64,000 bases of DNA from Geopsychrobacter electrodiphilus DSM 16401 (GTDB taxonomy: Bacteria; Desulfobacterota; Desulfuromonadia; Desulfuromonadales; Geopsychrobacteraceae): contig NZ_ARWE01000001.1 of NCBI RefSeq assembly GCF_000384395.1, positions 2,950,501 to 3,014,500 on the forward strand, in the 5' to 3' direction. Below the pieces are notes generated by a model. It did not search any database. It was not told where the DNA came from and saw nothing but the letters and a program-made list of their open reading frames with translations. The position numbers and the translations under genes are program-made. Within the stretch, counting starts at the first letter, position 1; every line of letters begins with the position of its first letter. Positions 55,149 through 64,000 of this stretch are shown piece after piece.

Positions 55149-56327
55149 ATGAAGCATCCACGACTTTTCTGGGGCGGTTTGACCCTTCTGCTGTTGCTGT
55201 TGATTGCCGGCACGCTGATGTTTTTCACCGATGGCATGGGCAGCGACCCGGCAAGCAAAACCTATGTGAGCACCCCCGTTCGCCGTGGCGTTTTTGAACG
55301 TACGGTCTCGAGCACCGGCACCCTGGCGGCGGTTGAAACCGTAACCGTCGGCACCGAAGTCTCGGGGACCATCGACCAGGTGCGGGTTGATTTTAATGAC
55401 CATGTTAAAAAGGGCGAGGTGCTGGCGACCCTCAAACCCGACCTTTTTAACGCGGCCGTGGCCGATGCCCGGGCGACCGTAGACAAAGCCACCGCCGATC
55501 TGGCTCAGGCTGAGCGCGAGCTGGAACGCAACCAGCCGCTCTTTGCCCAGGGCTACCTTTCAGAACAAGAAATTCTGCCGCTGCGCTACAACGTCGATCG
55601 CGGCCGCGCCAGCCTCGCCTCTGCCCAGGCCAGCCTGTCCCGCGCGAGCATCAACCAGCGCAACTCTACCATCCGCTCCCCCATCGCCGGCACCGTCATC
55701 CAACGCAGCGTCGACGCAGGTCAGACCGTCGCCGCCAGCCTCAACACACCGACCCTGTTCATTATCGCGCGCGACTTGAGCCGCATGCAGATCGAGGCCG
55801 ATGTCGACGAGACCGACATCGGCCAGATTCACCCCGACCAGGCTGTCCGTTTCAGCGTGCAGAGCTACCCCGAGCGCAACTTCACCGGACGCGTCCGGCA
55901 GGTCAGGTTGCAATCGAAAACTGTACAGAGCGTCGTCACCTACACCGTGATCGTCAGCGCGGACAACCCCGATCGCCTGCTTCTGCCAGGGATGACCGCG
56001 ACCGTCGATTTCGTCGTCGAACATCTTGACGACAGCCTGCTGGTTCCAACTTCAGCCCTGCGCTTCGCCCCGGAAGAGAAGAAGCCCGGCACGCCCCGGA
56101 AAAAGCGCGTTGAAACTGACAACCAGCGCGTGTATCGCCTGCAAGGCACCGCACAACTAGAACCGGTCAAGGTGAAGTTAATCAGCAGCGATGGGCAGCA
56201 TGCGGCGGTGAGCAGCGAAGAGCTAAAAGTGGGAGATCTGATCGTGACGGCTCTGGGACAGGAAGATAAAACCAGCAAGAAGAGTTTTTCGCTGTTCGGC
56301 GCGATGCGCGGCAAGCCAAAACGATGA
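55149..56327 (+). CDS. MacA-like periplasmic adaptor (HlyD family)
   Basis: The 392-residue product has one N-terminal membrane helix (LFWGGLTLLLLLLIAGTLMFF) and then the adaptor layout: lipoyl half (GTVIQRSVDAGQTVAAS with EVSGTIDQVRVDFNDHVKKG), alpha hairpin, and beta-barrel with VDETDIGQIHPDQAVRF. It bridges the inner-membrane MacB-type ABC and the outer-membrane TolC protein. The MacB ATPase gene overlaps its stop by 4 bases. Confidence 0.9.
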   Translation: MKHPRLFWGGLTLLLLLLIAGTLMFFTDGMGSDPASKTYVSTPVRRGVFERTVSSTGTLAAVETVTVGTEVSGTIDQVRVDFNDHVKKGEVLATLKPDLFNAAVADARATVDKATADLAQAERELERNQPLFAQGYLSEQEILPLRYNVDRGRASLASAQASLSRASINQRNSTIRSPIAGTVIQRSVDAGQTVAASLNTPTLFIIARDLSRMQIEADVDETDIGQIHPDQAVRFSVQSYPERNFTGRVRQVRLQSKTVQSVVTYTVIVSADNPDRLLLPGMTATVDFVVEHLDDSLLVPTSALRFAPEEKKPGTPRKKRVETDNQRVYRLQGTAQLEPVKVKLISSDGQHAAVSSEELKVGDLIVTALGQEDKTSKKSFSLFGAMRGKPKR

Positions 56328-57070
56328 GCGCCGTCTGCCTTCAGGTACGTGATCTGACCAAGGTCTTCGATCTGGGTCAAGTCCAGGTTCATGCCCTGCG
56401 CGGGGTGACGCTGCAGATTGAGCAAGGGGAGTTTGTCGCCGTGATGGGCACCTCGGGGAGTGGCAAGTCGACGCTGATGAACATTCTGGGTTGTCTCGAC
56501 CGACCGACGGGCGGTGACTATCAGCTCGAGGGGGTTGCGGTCGGCACGCTGCCACCCAACGCGCTGGCCAACATCCGCAACGAGAAGATCGGCTTTGTGT
56601 TTCAGGGGTTCAACCTGCTGGCCCGCACCACGGCCCTTGAGAACGTTGAACTTCCGCTGCTTTATGATCGCCGCCACCGCATCGAGAATCCCCACGAAAG
56701 TGCCCGCCTGGCCCTGACGCGCGTCGGCCTGGGTGATCGCCTCGATCATGTCCCCAACCAGCTCAGTGGCGGTCAACAGCAGCGCGTCGCTATCGCCCGC
56801 GCGCTGGTCACGCGGCCGGCCATCATCCTGGCCGATGAACCGACCGGCAACCTGGACAGCCACACCACCCTCGAAGTGCTGAAGGTCTTTCAGCAGCTCA
56901 ACGCCGAGGGGATGACGATTGTGCTGGTCACCCACGAGACCGAGGTCGCGAGCTACTGCAGCCGGATTATCGAACTGCGTGACGGCCAGGTGCGACGTGA
57001 CCAGGCAGTAGCCGCGCCACGCGATGCAGCAACCGATCTGGAAGCAAGGCAGCAGGAGCAGCCGGCATGA
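56324..57070 (+). CDS. MacB-type ABC transporter ATPase
   Basis: The 248-residue product has Walker [10 protein letters not shown] (residues 42-50), Q-loop [11 protein letters not shown], signature LSGGQQQR and Walker [14 protein letters not shown], matching the LolD/MacB ATPase subfamily. It powers the exporter; unlike enteric MacB, the ATPase and permease are separate polypeptides. Its stop overlaps the permease ATG (ATGA). Confidence 0.93.
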   Translation: MSAVCLQVRDLTKVFDLGQVQVHALRGVTLQIEQGEFVAVMGTSGSGKSTLMNILGCLDRPTGGDYQLEGVAVGTLPPNALANIRNEKIGFVFQGFNLLARTTALENVELPLLYDRRHRIENPHESARLALTRVGLGDRLDHVPNQLSGGQQQRVAIARALVTRPAIILADEPTGNLDSHTTLEVLKVFQQLNAEGMTIVLVTHETEVASYCSRIIELRDGQVRRDQAVAAPRDAATDLEARQQEQPA

Positions 57071-58284
57071 AATGGCTCAAACTCATCCAGGTGGCATTGC
57101 ACAGCATCGCGCGCAATAAGATGCGCTCTCTGCTGACCATGCTCGGAATCATTATCGGGGTCGGTTCGGTGATCGCTTTGGTCGCTCTGGGAGAAGGTTC
57201 GTCCAAGGATATTGAGGCCCAGGTCGCGACCCTCGGCACCAACCTGTTGATGGTCCGCTCCGGCAGTAGCCGAGTTGGCGGGGCCCGTGGCGGAGCCGGC
57301 AGCCTTGATACCCTCACCATGGCCGACGTCTCGCGCCTGCGCACCAACGCCAGCCTGCTGCAGGGGGTCTCACCTGAGATCCGCGTCACTGCCCAGGTGG
57401 TAGCCAGTAACCGCAACTGGAACACCACCGCCATCGGCGTCGCCCCCGAGTATCTGTCGATCCGCAATTACCAGGTAAAAAGCGGCGACAGCTTCGGCGA
57501 ACGCGAAGTGCGGACTCGGGCCAAGGTGGCGCTGATCGGGACAACCCTGGTGCGCGAACTGTTCGCCGGCGCAGACCCTATCGGCGCCTCAATCCGCATC
57601 CGCAACGTGCCGTTTAAAGTGATCGGGGTGCTGGCGAGCAAAGGACAGTCCGCCTTCGGCAGCGATCAGGACGATATCATTCTCGCCCCATCGACCACGA
57701 TTCTCTATCGCCTCAGCGACGGCAAGACGGTGCGCTCCATCGTGGCCAGTGCCACCAGTCCCGAAACCATGGAGGCTGCCAAAGAGCAGATCGGCCAGAT
57801 CCTGCGCGAAGACCATCGCATCCCGTCTGGTGGCATCGATGACTTTCATATCAACGATCAGAGCGAAATCAACCAGATGGCAACCCGCATCACCGGCACA
57901 TTAACCCTGCTGCTCTCGGCCATCGCGGCGGTGTCACTGCTGGTGGGGGGGATAGGTATCATGAATATCATGCTGGTTTCGGTGACCGAGCGCACCCGCG
58001 AGATCGGCATCCGGCTCGCCATTGGCGCCCGCCCGCGCGATATCCTCGCCCAGTTCCTGATCGAGGCGGCGATTCTCAGTCTGCTGGGCGGGATCATCGG
58101 AATTGCAGGAGGGCTGGGGACCGCCTGGGGGGTCGGCAGCATGCTCGGCATCAGCAGCGTCATCAACCCGAGCGTGATCGTGGTCGCGGTGCTGTTTACC
58201 GGTGCCGTCGGGATTTTCTTCGGTTTTTATCCCGCCCGCAAGGCGGCCAACCTTAACCCGATCGACGCTTTACGCTATGAATAG
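57067..58284 (+). CDS. MacB-type ABC transporter permease (FtsX/MacB_PCD)
   Basis: The 405-residue product has an N-terminal membrane helix in KMRSLLTMLGIIIGVGSVIALVALG, a large periplasmic domain (about 45-270) and three C-terminal helices with MNIMLVSVTERTREIGIRLAIGA. With the adaptor and TolC it should export macrolides, peptides or other amphipathic compounds; substrate is unknown. It ends the operon. Confidence 0.92.
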   Translation: MKWLKLIQVALHSIARNKMRSLLTMLGIIIGVGSVIALVALGEGSSKDIEAQVATLGTNLLMVRSGSSRVGGARGGAGSLDTLTMADVSRLRTNASLLQGVSPEIRVTAQVVASNRNWNTTAIGVAPEYLSIRNYQVKSGDSFGEREVRTRAKVALIGTTLVRELFAGADPIGASIRIRNVPFKVIGVLASKGQSAFGSDQDDIILAPSTTILYRLSDGKTVRSIVASATSPETMEAAKEQIGQILREDHRIPSGGIDDFHINDQSEINQMATRITGTLTLLLSAIAAVSLLVGGIGIMNIMLVSVTERTREIGIRLAIGARPRDILAQFLIEAAILSLLGGIIGIAGGLGTAWGVGSMLGISSVINPSVIVVAVLFTGAVGIFFGFYPARKAANLNPIDALRYE

Positions 58285-58311
58285 CCAGCCCTGCCGTACG
58301 CGACCAATGTC

Positions 58312-58836
58312 TCAGCCGCCGAAGCGGTTATGATGCAATTTATCCCAGGGCAGCGCATCAAACTCATGCCCCTTCGGCGTTTCGACAGGATAACCAAACC
58401 CGATGATGATCGGCACCTCTAATCCGGCGGGAATCTTCAACAACTTCCGCACATACTCTCCCGCCGAGCAGCTCTCATCGTGGGCGCGCAAACGTAACTG
58501 TCCCCAGCAGCTTTTCAACCCCAGGCTCTCCGCCGCGTACTGTGCGGTGATTCCGGCAATCGCACAATCCTCGACCCAGACATCGCTCGCCGCCGGATCG
58601 GCAACGATCACCAGCGCCAGTTGAGCCGACTGCATGAAACGCGTACCGTGTGCCTTGCTCACGGCCAGTTGTTCGATCAACGCCTTCTCTTCGACGAAGA
58701 TGAACTGCCAGGGACGGTTGTTGCGGGAGGTTGGCGCACGCAAAATCGCTTCACGCAGGGTTTCGAGGGTATCTGGCCTAATGGGAGCGTTGGTAAAGTC
58801 ACGGACACTGCGGCGCTGACGTAAAATATTGAGCAT
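58312..58836 (-). CDS. Nitroreductase-family flavoprotein
   Basis: The 174-residue product has the FMN-binding start LRQRRSVRDFTNAPIRPDTL and ILRAPTSRNNRPWQFIFVEE, then IAGITAQYAAESLGLKSCWG. It is a minimal nitroreductase that likely reduces quinones, nitro compounds or other electrophiles with NAD(P)H. It is convergent with the MacB permease gene, with 27 bases between stops. Confidence 0.9.
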   Translation of the reverse strand: MLNILRQRRSVRDFTNAPIRPDTLETLREAILRAPTSRNNRPWQFIFVEEKALIEQLAVSKAHGTRFMQSAQLALVIVADPAASDVWVEDCAIAGITAQYAAESLGLKSCWGQLRLRAHDESCSAGEYVRKLLKIPAGLEVPIIIGFGYPVETPKGHEFDALPWDKLHHNRFGG

Positions 58837-59079
58837 GCTCGTATCTCCTCATGAAATATTTTAACTATTAATCATGCCATAATATCTGGCCCTTGGAAAT
58901 TCGATACGGAGTGGCCTGTTCATGGTGATATCAGATACCAGAATCCAGAGCAAAAGCCAACGACAGGCTTGCCCCGCGTTGATTTTCCTTGTCCTGGCCA
59001 AGGTTGGCTGCGATGTCCGTAGATTCCAATCCTAGGATAATGCTAGTCTGCGAATAAAATGTTCTGAGAGGTAACCTCA

Positions 59080-59667
59080 ATGCAGGAGCAAGGAATGCGG
59101 CGACTGACCAATGCCACGCTGGACAACATTTTAAAGATGTCACAGACACCAGCTAATTACTGGGGTGAATTTATTCTCGATATCCCCGTTGGGATTTTTC
59201 TGATCTATGAAGGTTCACAAAATGCCGACAGTCATCCGGTACAAGTCATTGTGACCATCTTGATCGGGTTATTTTTGTTCAGCTTTATCGAGTATTTCTT
59301 CCACCGTTGGCTGTTTCATGGCTCGATGCGCATCATGGTGGAGGGACATAGTGAACACCACGCGAACCCGTTAGGTTATTCCGGACTACCATTCTTCCTG
59401 CCGGCTCTGGTGTTGATGGGACTGGTAGGGGTCTTTATGTTGCTGCTGCCAATGAACTACTCGTTCCTGTTGGTGGGGACCATAGCCTTGGGCTACGTCG
59501 CCTACGGACTCAGCCACTTCATCATTCATCACTTCCGTTTTCGGCCTGGTCTGGCTCGACGCTGGGCGGCCAATCATCATATTCATCACTTCCACCCCGA
59601 GACAAACTTTGGCGTGACAACTCCGCTATGGGATATCGTGTTCAAGACACTGTATGTGCGTAAATAA
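59080..59667 (+). CDS. Fatty acid hydroxylase/sterol desaturase-family membrane protein
   Basis: The 195-residue product has membrane helices and the His clusters of the di-iron hydroxylase family: HRWLFHG, EGHSEHHANP, HFIIHHF and NHHIHHFHPE. It is a small member resembling fatty-acid 2-hydroxylase or carotenoid hydroxylase-type proteins. In a likely anaerobe its need for oxygen is notable. No lipid genes are adjacent, so its substrate is unknown. Confidence 0.85.
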   Translation: MQEQGMRRLTNATLDNILKMSQTPANYWGEFILDIPVGIFLIYEGSQNADSHPVQVIVTILIGLFLFSFIEYFFHRWLFHGSMRIMVEGHSEHHANPLGYSGLPFFLPALVLMGLVGVFMLLLPMNYSFLLVGTIALGYVAYGLSHFIIHHFRFRPGLARRWAANHHIHHFHPETNFGVTTPLWDIVFKTLYVRK

Positions 59668-59914
59668 CACCCGTAGAAGAGGGTTGTTCGTCTGGAGATA
59701 ATCAAAGAAACGCCAAAGCAGGAGAGCGAACGGACGGCTAAGGACCGGGCGGAGAACTCCAAAAACCAGATCCGGATGAATGAAATAGTTACATAATTCC
59801 GGTAATTCCAGTGTCATCCATAGGACTGGATCGCAGAGAGAGGTAAAGCTATCAAGCAACAACGTCCCTTAATACCTTTGGCCTTTGATTGGGCTATTTA
59901 ACTCCGCAGTAGGA

Positions 59915-60565
59915 TCAACTCGTCAGGTTGTTAATCACAAAATTCATGCACTGTGACACCTTTTCACCTTCGGTCGTCAGACAGTAAAACCGCTGATCAT
60001 CCTGATCAATCAAACCGTTTTCTTTAAGCACTTTTAAATGAAAATTAACCTTGGTGTGGTCGTCGATACCCAGCCCCCGGGTCACGTCCATGAAGCGGAG
60101 TCTGGCATTGGCAACAAGCAATTGCAAAATTTGCCTGCGAATTGGGTTGGCGAGGGAGTTGAAAGTCCCGTCCATATTCAGGGTCATCTGGCAGGCTTTG
60201 AATTTTGCCTCTTCGAGGACTCGCCTCAAGGTTGTCAAAAGGTCAGCCGACTTGAAGGGCTTGGTCAGATAATCATCGGCTCCTCGGCGCATCGCCTCAA
60301 CGGCATTCTCAACGGTCGAAAAGGCTGTCATCAGCACCACCCTGATCTGCGGCTTTTGTCGATGCAGCAACATGAGAGTTTCCATCCCACTGAGGCCGGG
60401 CATAATCAGATCCAGCAACATGAGATCAAAATCCTTGTCCTTTACGATCTCAAGCGCCTCGGTGCCATTCTTTGCGAGAGTAACTTCATATTTATCACCT
60501 GCAAGAACCTCTTGCAGGTTTTCGCGCAACTCTTGATCGTCATCTACAACGAGTATGCTGTTCAT
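59915..60565 (-). CDS. Response regulator with ArsR-like winged-helix output
   Basis: The 216-residue product has a receiver domain (ILVVDDDQELRENLQEVLAG, phosphoacceptor Asp in FDLMLLDLIMPGLSGMETL, and YLTKPFKSADLLTTL). Its C-terminus is not a usual OmpR, NarL or Fis domain but an ArsR-like winged helix (LANPIRRQILQLLVANARL and TKVNFHLKVLKENGLI). It overlaps the upstream kinase gene by ATGA, so the two form a cognate pair. The neighbouring multihaem cytochrome is a possible target. Confidence 0.88.
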   Translation of the reverse strand: MNSILVVDDDQELRENLQEVLAGDKYEVTLAKNGTEALEIVKDKDFDLMLLDLIMPGLSGMETLMLLHRQKPQIRVVLMTAFSTVENAVEAMRRGADDYLTKPFKSADLLTTLRRVLEEAKFKACQMTLNMDGTFNSLANPIRRQILQLLVANARLRFMDVTRGLGIDDHTKVNFHLKVLKENGLIDQDDQRFYCLTTEGEKVSQCMNFVINNLTS

Positions 60566-61968
60566 TGAAGTGATCTTTCTGGCAAGGGGAAGAGAAGTCT
60601 GATTGCCGTTCCCTCACCCATCCTGCTGTTGATAAGAATTTCACCGCCATGCAACTCCATAATACCAAAACATATGGCCAACCCAAGTCCGGTCCCTTTC
60701 CCCGGCTCCTTTGTCGTAAAAAATGGGTCGAAGACAAACTTCATATCTTCTTCGCGGACACCGGTGCCCTGATCCTGGATCATGCAACAGAGGTTAAGGC
60801 CCTCGACCCGGGTCATCACCTCAATCCTGCCACCCTGTGGTGTCGCTTCCATAGCATTCATCAGCAGGTTCAGAATAACCTCTTCAACCTTCCAGGGGAT
60901 GCCATTAATGTCGGGGATATCATCAAGGTCGAGGTGGAAATCGTAGAAATTCTGGCGGCTGCCAATCAACTCGAAAGTCTTCTGAATTATCTCATTCAGA
61001 TCAATCGGTTCCAGTTCTGTTTCCCGATTGTGTGAGAAAAACAAAAGTTCACTGGCAATTTTGGCTGCCCTTTCATTGTTACGCTTGATCGCATCAAGCT
61101 TAACAATGCAGGTGTGGTCCAACTGATTTTGTTTTTGCAGATATTTCTCCAGTAATTCAACATTGATCAGTACATTTGCCAGAGGATTGTTAATTTCATG
61201 AGCAATACCGGCAGAAAGTTTCCCCAAAGAGACCATCTTTTCACTTTGCGCAAAACGTTTGAGACTTGCTTCGATTTTAGCCTTTCGCTCAACATCAAAT
61301 ATCTGTAACGCACGCATAATACAGTGCAACACCAGGAAGGCCGCAAAGGCTCGGTAGATTTCTATGGGAGCCCCGAAAACGTTTGCCCCGGAGGGAAACG
61401 CCCCCGCAAAAACCCCGTACAACATAATTGCAAATCCTGCAAGTTTGAGATTTCGTGCTCCGTGCCGGCTCAGAGATTCGACAGTTGCAGCATAGCGAAC
61501 GAATCCGTACCCGGCGATTGCAGCCCCGGGAAGGGCTATAAAATTACGTACATAAAGTTCGTATTGAAACAGATCACCATACAAAGAAAGATTGATGATT
61601 GGACCGACGGCCAGAACAACGACCAACGCGATGAGAATCGCCCCGATCGTGCGGGTAATCTTGTTCAGCAACAATAATGCGAGGCCAAACCAAAGTAAAA
61701 GACCATATGAAAGCCCAAGGAGAAGGAGTTTAGCGAGCTCCCAATCGAGAGAATATGCCCCCTGGAAATGCGCATAATTCATACCCAAGAAGAGTTCAAG
61801 CCATTCGCTCAGGCCATGAGCATAGGCAAACAGCGCAAAGATCCACAATACCCGGGCCACTTTCAGGTCACTGAGGCGCAGGTCCCTTGATGTGATCGCT
61901 GATCCGATGGTGAAGAACACCAGCCCATAGAACAGATAAAGAACAAAAAAACCTGTTTCAGCAATCAT
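60562..61968 (-). CDS. Membrane sensor histidine kinase
   Basis: The 468-residue product has about seven or eight N-terminal membrane helices (residues 1-215) with no large extracellular domain, then a kinase core with LSAGIAHEINNPLANVLIN, NAMEATPQGG, IQDQGTGVREED and GTGLGLAICFGI. It probably senses a membrane-linked signal. It is the first gene of the pair with the ArsR-like response regulator. Confidence 0.9.
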   Translation of the reverse strand: MIAETGFFVLYLFYGLVFFTIGSAITSRDLRLSDLKVARVLWIFALFAYAHGLSEWLELFLGMNYAHFQGAYSLDWELAKLLLLGLSYGLLLWFGLALLLLNKITRTIGAILIALVVVLAVGPIINLSLYGDLFQYELYVRNFIALPGAAIAGYGFVRYAATVESLSRHGARNLKLAGFAIMLYGVFAGAFPSGANVFGAPIEIYRAFAAFLVLHCIMRALQIFDVERKAKIEASLKRFAQSEKMVSLGKLSAGIAHEINNPLANVLINVELLEKYLQKQNQLDHTCIVKLDAIKRNNERAAKIASELLFFSHNRETELEPIDLNEIIQKTFELIGSRQNFYDFHLDLDDIPDINGIPWKVEEVILNLLMNAMEATPQGGRIEVMTRVEGLNLCCMIQDQGTGVREEDMKFVFDPFFTTKEPGKGTGLGLAICFGIMELHGGEILINSRMGEGTAIRLLFPLPERSLQ

Positions 61969-62189
61969 TGCGTTACCACCATCCTGTCACTTCTACCAAA
62001 AAGTCCGGTCGGCTACTGCCGATACCAATGAAATATAAAGCTTCAATATTGACAATCCAGCTAAAACTTCACCTGTTTGCACCGAACCAGAATCCCGCCA
62101 CAGTATGAGCACCCTAATCCCCGCAGCCAGCTAAAATGAAAACCGACCCATTAGACCCATTGTCTTTTCAAATTTAACCTGTTACGGCC

Positions 62190-62225
62190 AAAAAAGCGCC
62201 CCCGGAAAACCGGGGGCGCTTTTTT
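62190..62225. terminator. Rho-independent terminator of the multihaem cytochrome gene
   Basis: AGCGCCCCCGG (62195-62205) pairs perfectly with CCGGGGGCGCT (62210-62220) across a four-base loop, with A and T runs on both sides. It lies 34 bases after the cytochrome stop on the minus strand. The rest of the stretch 61969-62259 shows nothing else recognisable. Confidence 0.88.
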
Positions 62226-62259
62226 ATGGCTGGGGAGAGATTCTCCCCCACCGCATTAC

Positions 62260-64000
62260 CTACATTGCACTAAGACTATGACATACGCCACAGGTGTTTA
62301 TGTAAGGCACCGGCATCGGATTAGTTGACGAAGTAGCGTTTTTCAGAGGGACATCCAGACGATGCGAGCTGATGTCATTCTGATAGTAAGTCACACCAGA
62401 GATGCCGCCGACTTTGCCGACCGTCTGACCAGCGCCAGACTTTGCCGTTTTGGTGAAGTGACAATCGATACACTTGGTACCTGCGCCCATCGAGGCGCCA
62501 GTCTTGGCAGTCATGTGAGCAACCACATCGGCCTTGGCCGCGTGACAGCTGATACACAAGCTGTTATCCGAAGTGCCGTTCAGTTGGTGACGATCGGTTC
62601 CCGGCGCGTGAATATCATGACAATCGGTGCAGGTCTTGAGCGCACTGCCATTGCGATATTTTACGGACTGAATGAAATCCGTGTACTGCTGATGGTGAGA
62701 TTTTGAATGCAACCCGTCGGCCCACATGTCACTTGCCTTAGCATCATGACGATCGGTATTGTTGGCCAGATAAGAGGCCCGACTGCTGCCTGCGTGCAAC
62801 ATCTCGTTATTTACATCCAACGGTTGGTCAGTATGGGTACCGAAGCTATTATTGCCCTCAGGCCGGCTATGACAACGGCCGCAGAGCATGGAAGCCCGTT
62901 CAACCGGAAGATTTTGCGGGGTGACGATGGCGACGCCAAGACCGTTGGCGGCCTGATGGTCAGAACCCGGGCCGTGGCAGGATTCACAGCCGACGTTCAT
63001 CTCTTCGTTGACACCAGATATCGGGTTCAGAGTGCCGTTGACATCGGCAACGGCCGTGGCGCTGAATTCGCTGGTCGTCGAGTTTTGAACAACCTGATAG
63101 CCGTTGAAGTGACAGGATGCGCAGTTGATATCAAAACTCTTTGACGCTGCGGGCAGGTCCTTAAAAAGATTATTGGTTGCAACCGCAGTGTCGAAGGTCA
63201 TCCAGAAATCCAGATGATAATCACGAAAGATCTTACGGGTTCTGTCAGTCGCAGCATCATCACCCGACGCATTGTACTGTACCGGAAGGATATAGAGACT
63301 TTCACTGGCACCAAACGAAGACATGTAGCGCTGTTTGTAAACGCCGCCACCGTAGTTCATAAGAACTTCGCGGATCATCCCGCTTTTCGGATCGGCAGGG
63401 TTGATGACGTTGGTGAACTGCATTTTATATTTACTATCAACGCTGTCCTTGTAGACACGAACCGTCGCATAGATAGTTCCTGTCGCGGGGGCAGTCGTCT
63501 GCGTTTTAAATTTGTCGAATCCACGGGTGGTATCAGGGTCAGAGTACCAGATGGTCGTCCCGCCCGTAGTGGACGTACCTGCGGTAAACTTGTCCAGCCC
63601 CGCCATATAATTGTAAACCCCGGCAGTCGGACCGAACTCGGTCAGATCTTGAAGACCACTCGGAACCCCTGCCTGCATGATGCCGTGCTTGTGGGCGGTT
63701 TGCTTGATCGTGGCATAGGTCGAATGACAGCCCAGACAGGCGCTGGAACCGATATAGGTTGCCGTCGCGGAGGGGCTGGTCGAAATCTCAACGGTTGTCA
63801 CGTTATTGTCCAGAGATGCCCCTGTGACCAGGTTACGGCACAGGCTGCCGCCTGGCAGGTGAACCGAATCAGTCGTTGCAGGGGTAACGTAGATAAAATA
63901 CATATCCGCAGCACCAACGGGTAGCCCGGAAAGGAGTGCTTTGCCGGTGGCGTCGGTTGTGCCCGAAACGTAAGTTGTTACACCACTCCCAGCAGGGGTA
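62260..64000 (-). CDS. Multihaem c-type cytochrome (partial; 5' end beyond window)
   Basis: The frame stays open through the right edge, so the N-terminus and signal peptide are outside the window; the ATG at 63903 is internal. At least eight CxxCH haem sites are visible: CLGCH, CASCH, CESCH, CGRCH, CTDCH, CISCH, CIDCH and CGVCH. Upstream of the first is a beta-rich, Thr/Ser/Gly-rich stretch resembling a carboxypeptidase-regulatory or Ig-like domain. The cluster GCESCHGPGSDHQAANG and the CISCHAAKADVV region resemble extracellular cytochromes for electron transfer to metals in Geobacter-like bacteria. An RR/HK pair lies downstream. Exact family (e.g. an Omc type) is not assigned. Confidence 0.9.
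   Translation of the reverse strand, partial: TPAGSGVTTYVSGTTDATGKALLSGLPVGAADMYFIYVTPATTDSVHLPGGSLCRNLVTGASLDNNVTTVEISTSPSATATYIGSSACLGCHSTYATIKQTAHKHGIMQAGVPSGLQDLTEFGPTAGVYNYMAGLDKFTAGTSTTGGTTIWYSDPDTTRGFDKFKTQTTAPATGTIYATVRVYKDSVDSKYKMQFTNVINPADPKSGMIREVLMNYGGGVYKQRYMSSFGASESLYILPVQYNASGDDAATDRTRKIFRDYHLDFWMTFDTAVATNNLFKDLPAASKSFDINCASCHFNGYQVVQNSTTSEFSATAVADVNGTLNPISGVNEEMNVGCESCHGPGSDHQAANGLGVAIVTPQNLPVERASMLCGRCHSRPEGNNSFGTHTDQPLDVNNEMLHAGSSRASYLANNTDRHDAKASDMWADGLHSKSHHQQYTDFIQSVKYRNGSALKTCTDCHDIHAPGTDRHQLNGTSDNSLCISCHAAKADVVAHMTAKTGASMGAGTKCIDCHFTKTAKSGAGQTVGKVGGISGVTYYQNDISSHRLDVPLKNATSSTNPMPVPYINTCGVCHSLSAM

Noticed and set aside
55940-56935. Minus-strand frame of 331 codons across macA/macB-like genes
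   Set aside because: It crosses two convincing, overlapping plus-strand genes and has no recognisable motif.
59626-59862. Minus-strand frame of 78 codons overlapping the hydroxylase 3' end
   Set aside because: Hydrophobic but without motif or ribosome site; overlaps a real gene.
63214-63924. Plus-strand frame of 236 codons opposite the cytochrome
   Set aside because: The opposite frame has eight CxxCH haem sites; this one is a shadow.

Overview
The window looks like a chromosome segment of a Deltaproteobacterium of the Desulfuromonadales/Geobacterales type. This is inferred from gene content: a multihaem c-type cytochrome with eight visible CxxCH sites, a LutB-LutA fusion resembling those of lactate-oxidising delta-proteobacteria, a DctPQM TRAP transporter, sigma-54 control, many sensor kinases, and a haem operon in which CobA is fused to HemD. 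No rRNA, tRNA, CRISPR array, transposase or complete insertion sequence was seen. Sequence runs off at the right edge (the cytochrome) and perhaps at the left.

Layout. 0.1-7.4 kb: an AbiEi-like regulator, then a tight group of PhnP-like metallo-hydrolase, a large unknown protein and an EF-G paralogue, then a PanE-family reductase. 7.4-23.3 kb: an organic-acid island. It holds LutC and fused LutB-LutA, a PAS/sigma-54 activator divergent from a fused 3-oxoacid CoA-transferase plus 3-hydroxybutyrate dehydrogenase (behind a near-consensus -24/-12 promoter), a TRAP uptake system, a universal stress protein, a GlcD/GlcF-type 2-hydroxyacid dehydrogenase, and a FadR-type GntR regulator. The same palindrome (TGGTnnnACCA) lies before lutC, before dctP and, imperfectly, before the GntR gene, which suggests one regulon for uptake and oxidation of lactate-like acids. 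21.6-24 kb also carries two decayed genes.

24-33 kb: housekeeping and regulatory genes (an OmpR-type regulator, the PPDK/PEP synthase regulatory protein, prmA-rsmE-zinc-ribbon protein, a glyoxalase-like hydrolase, the coupled dapF-HAD-nfo-dtd operon, thioredoxin). 33.3-40.4 kb: a haem/sirohaem operon behind a strong sigma-70-like promoter: SIS protein, precorrin-2 dehydrogenase, CcsA/HemX-like protein, hemA, hemC, cobA-hemD, hemB. 40.5-45.3 kb: a DUF2270 membrane protein, M16 peptidase, PhnA-like protein, MazG-like and MaoC-like proteins, and DNA polymerase IV.

45.5-50.4 kb: a hybrid sensor kinase downstream of a CheB-CheR-PAS protein that is frameshifted in a run of eight C. 50.8-59.7 kb: an FKBP isomerase, then an efflux region: TetR with a perfect 18-bp operator, a remnant of an RND pump, a NodT-type lipoprotein, and an intact TolC-MacA-MacB-like ABC exporter; then a nitroreductase and a fatty-acid-hydroxylase-family membrane protein. 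59.9-64 kb: a two-component pair whose regulator has an ArsR-like output domain, and the C-terminal part of the multihaem cytochrome.

All family assignments come from reading translations and remembered family motifs; no database search was run.
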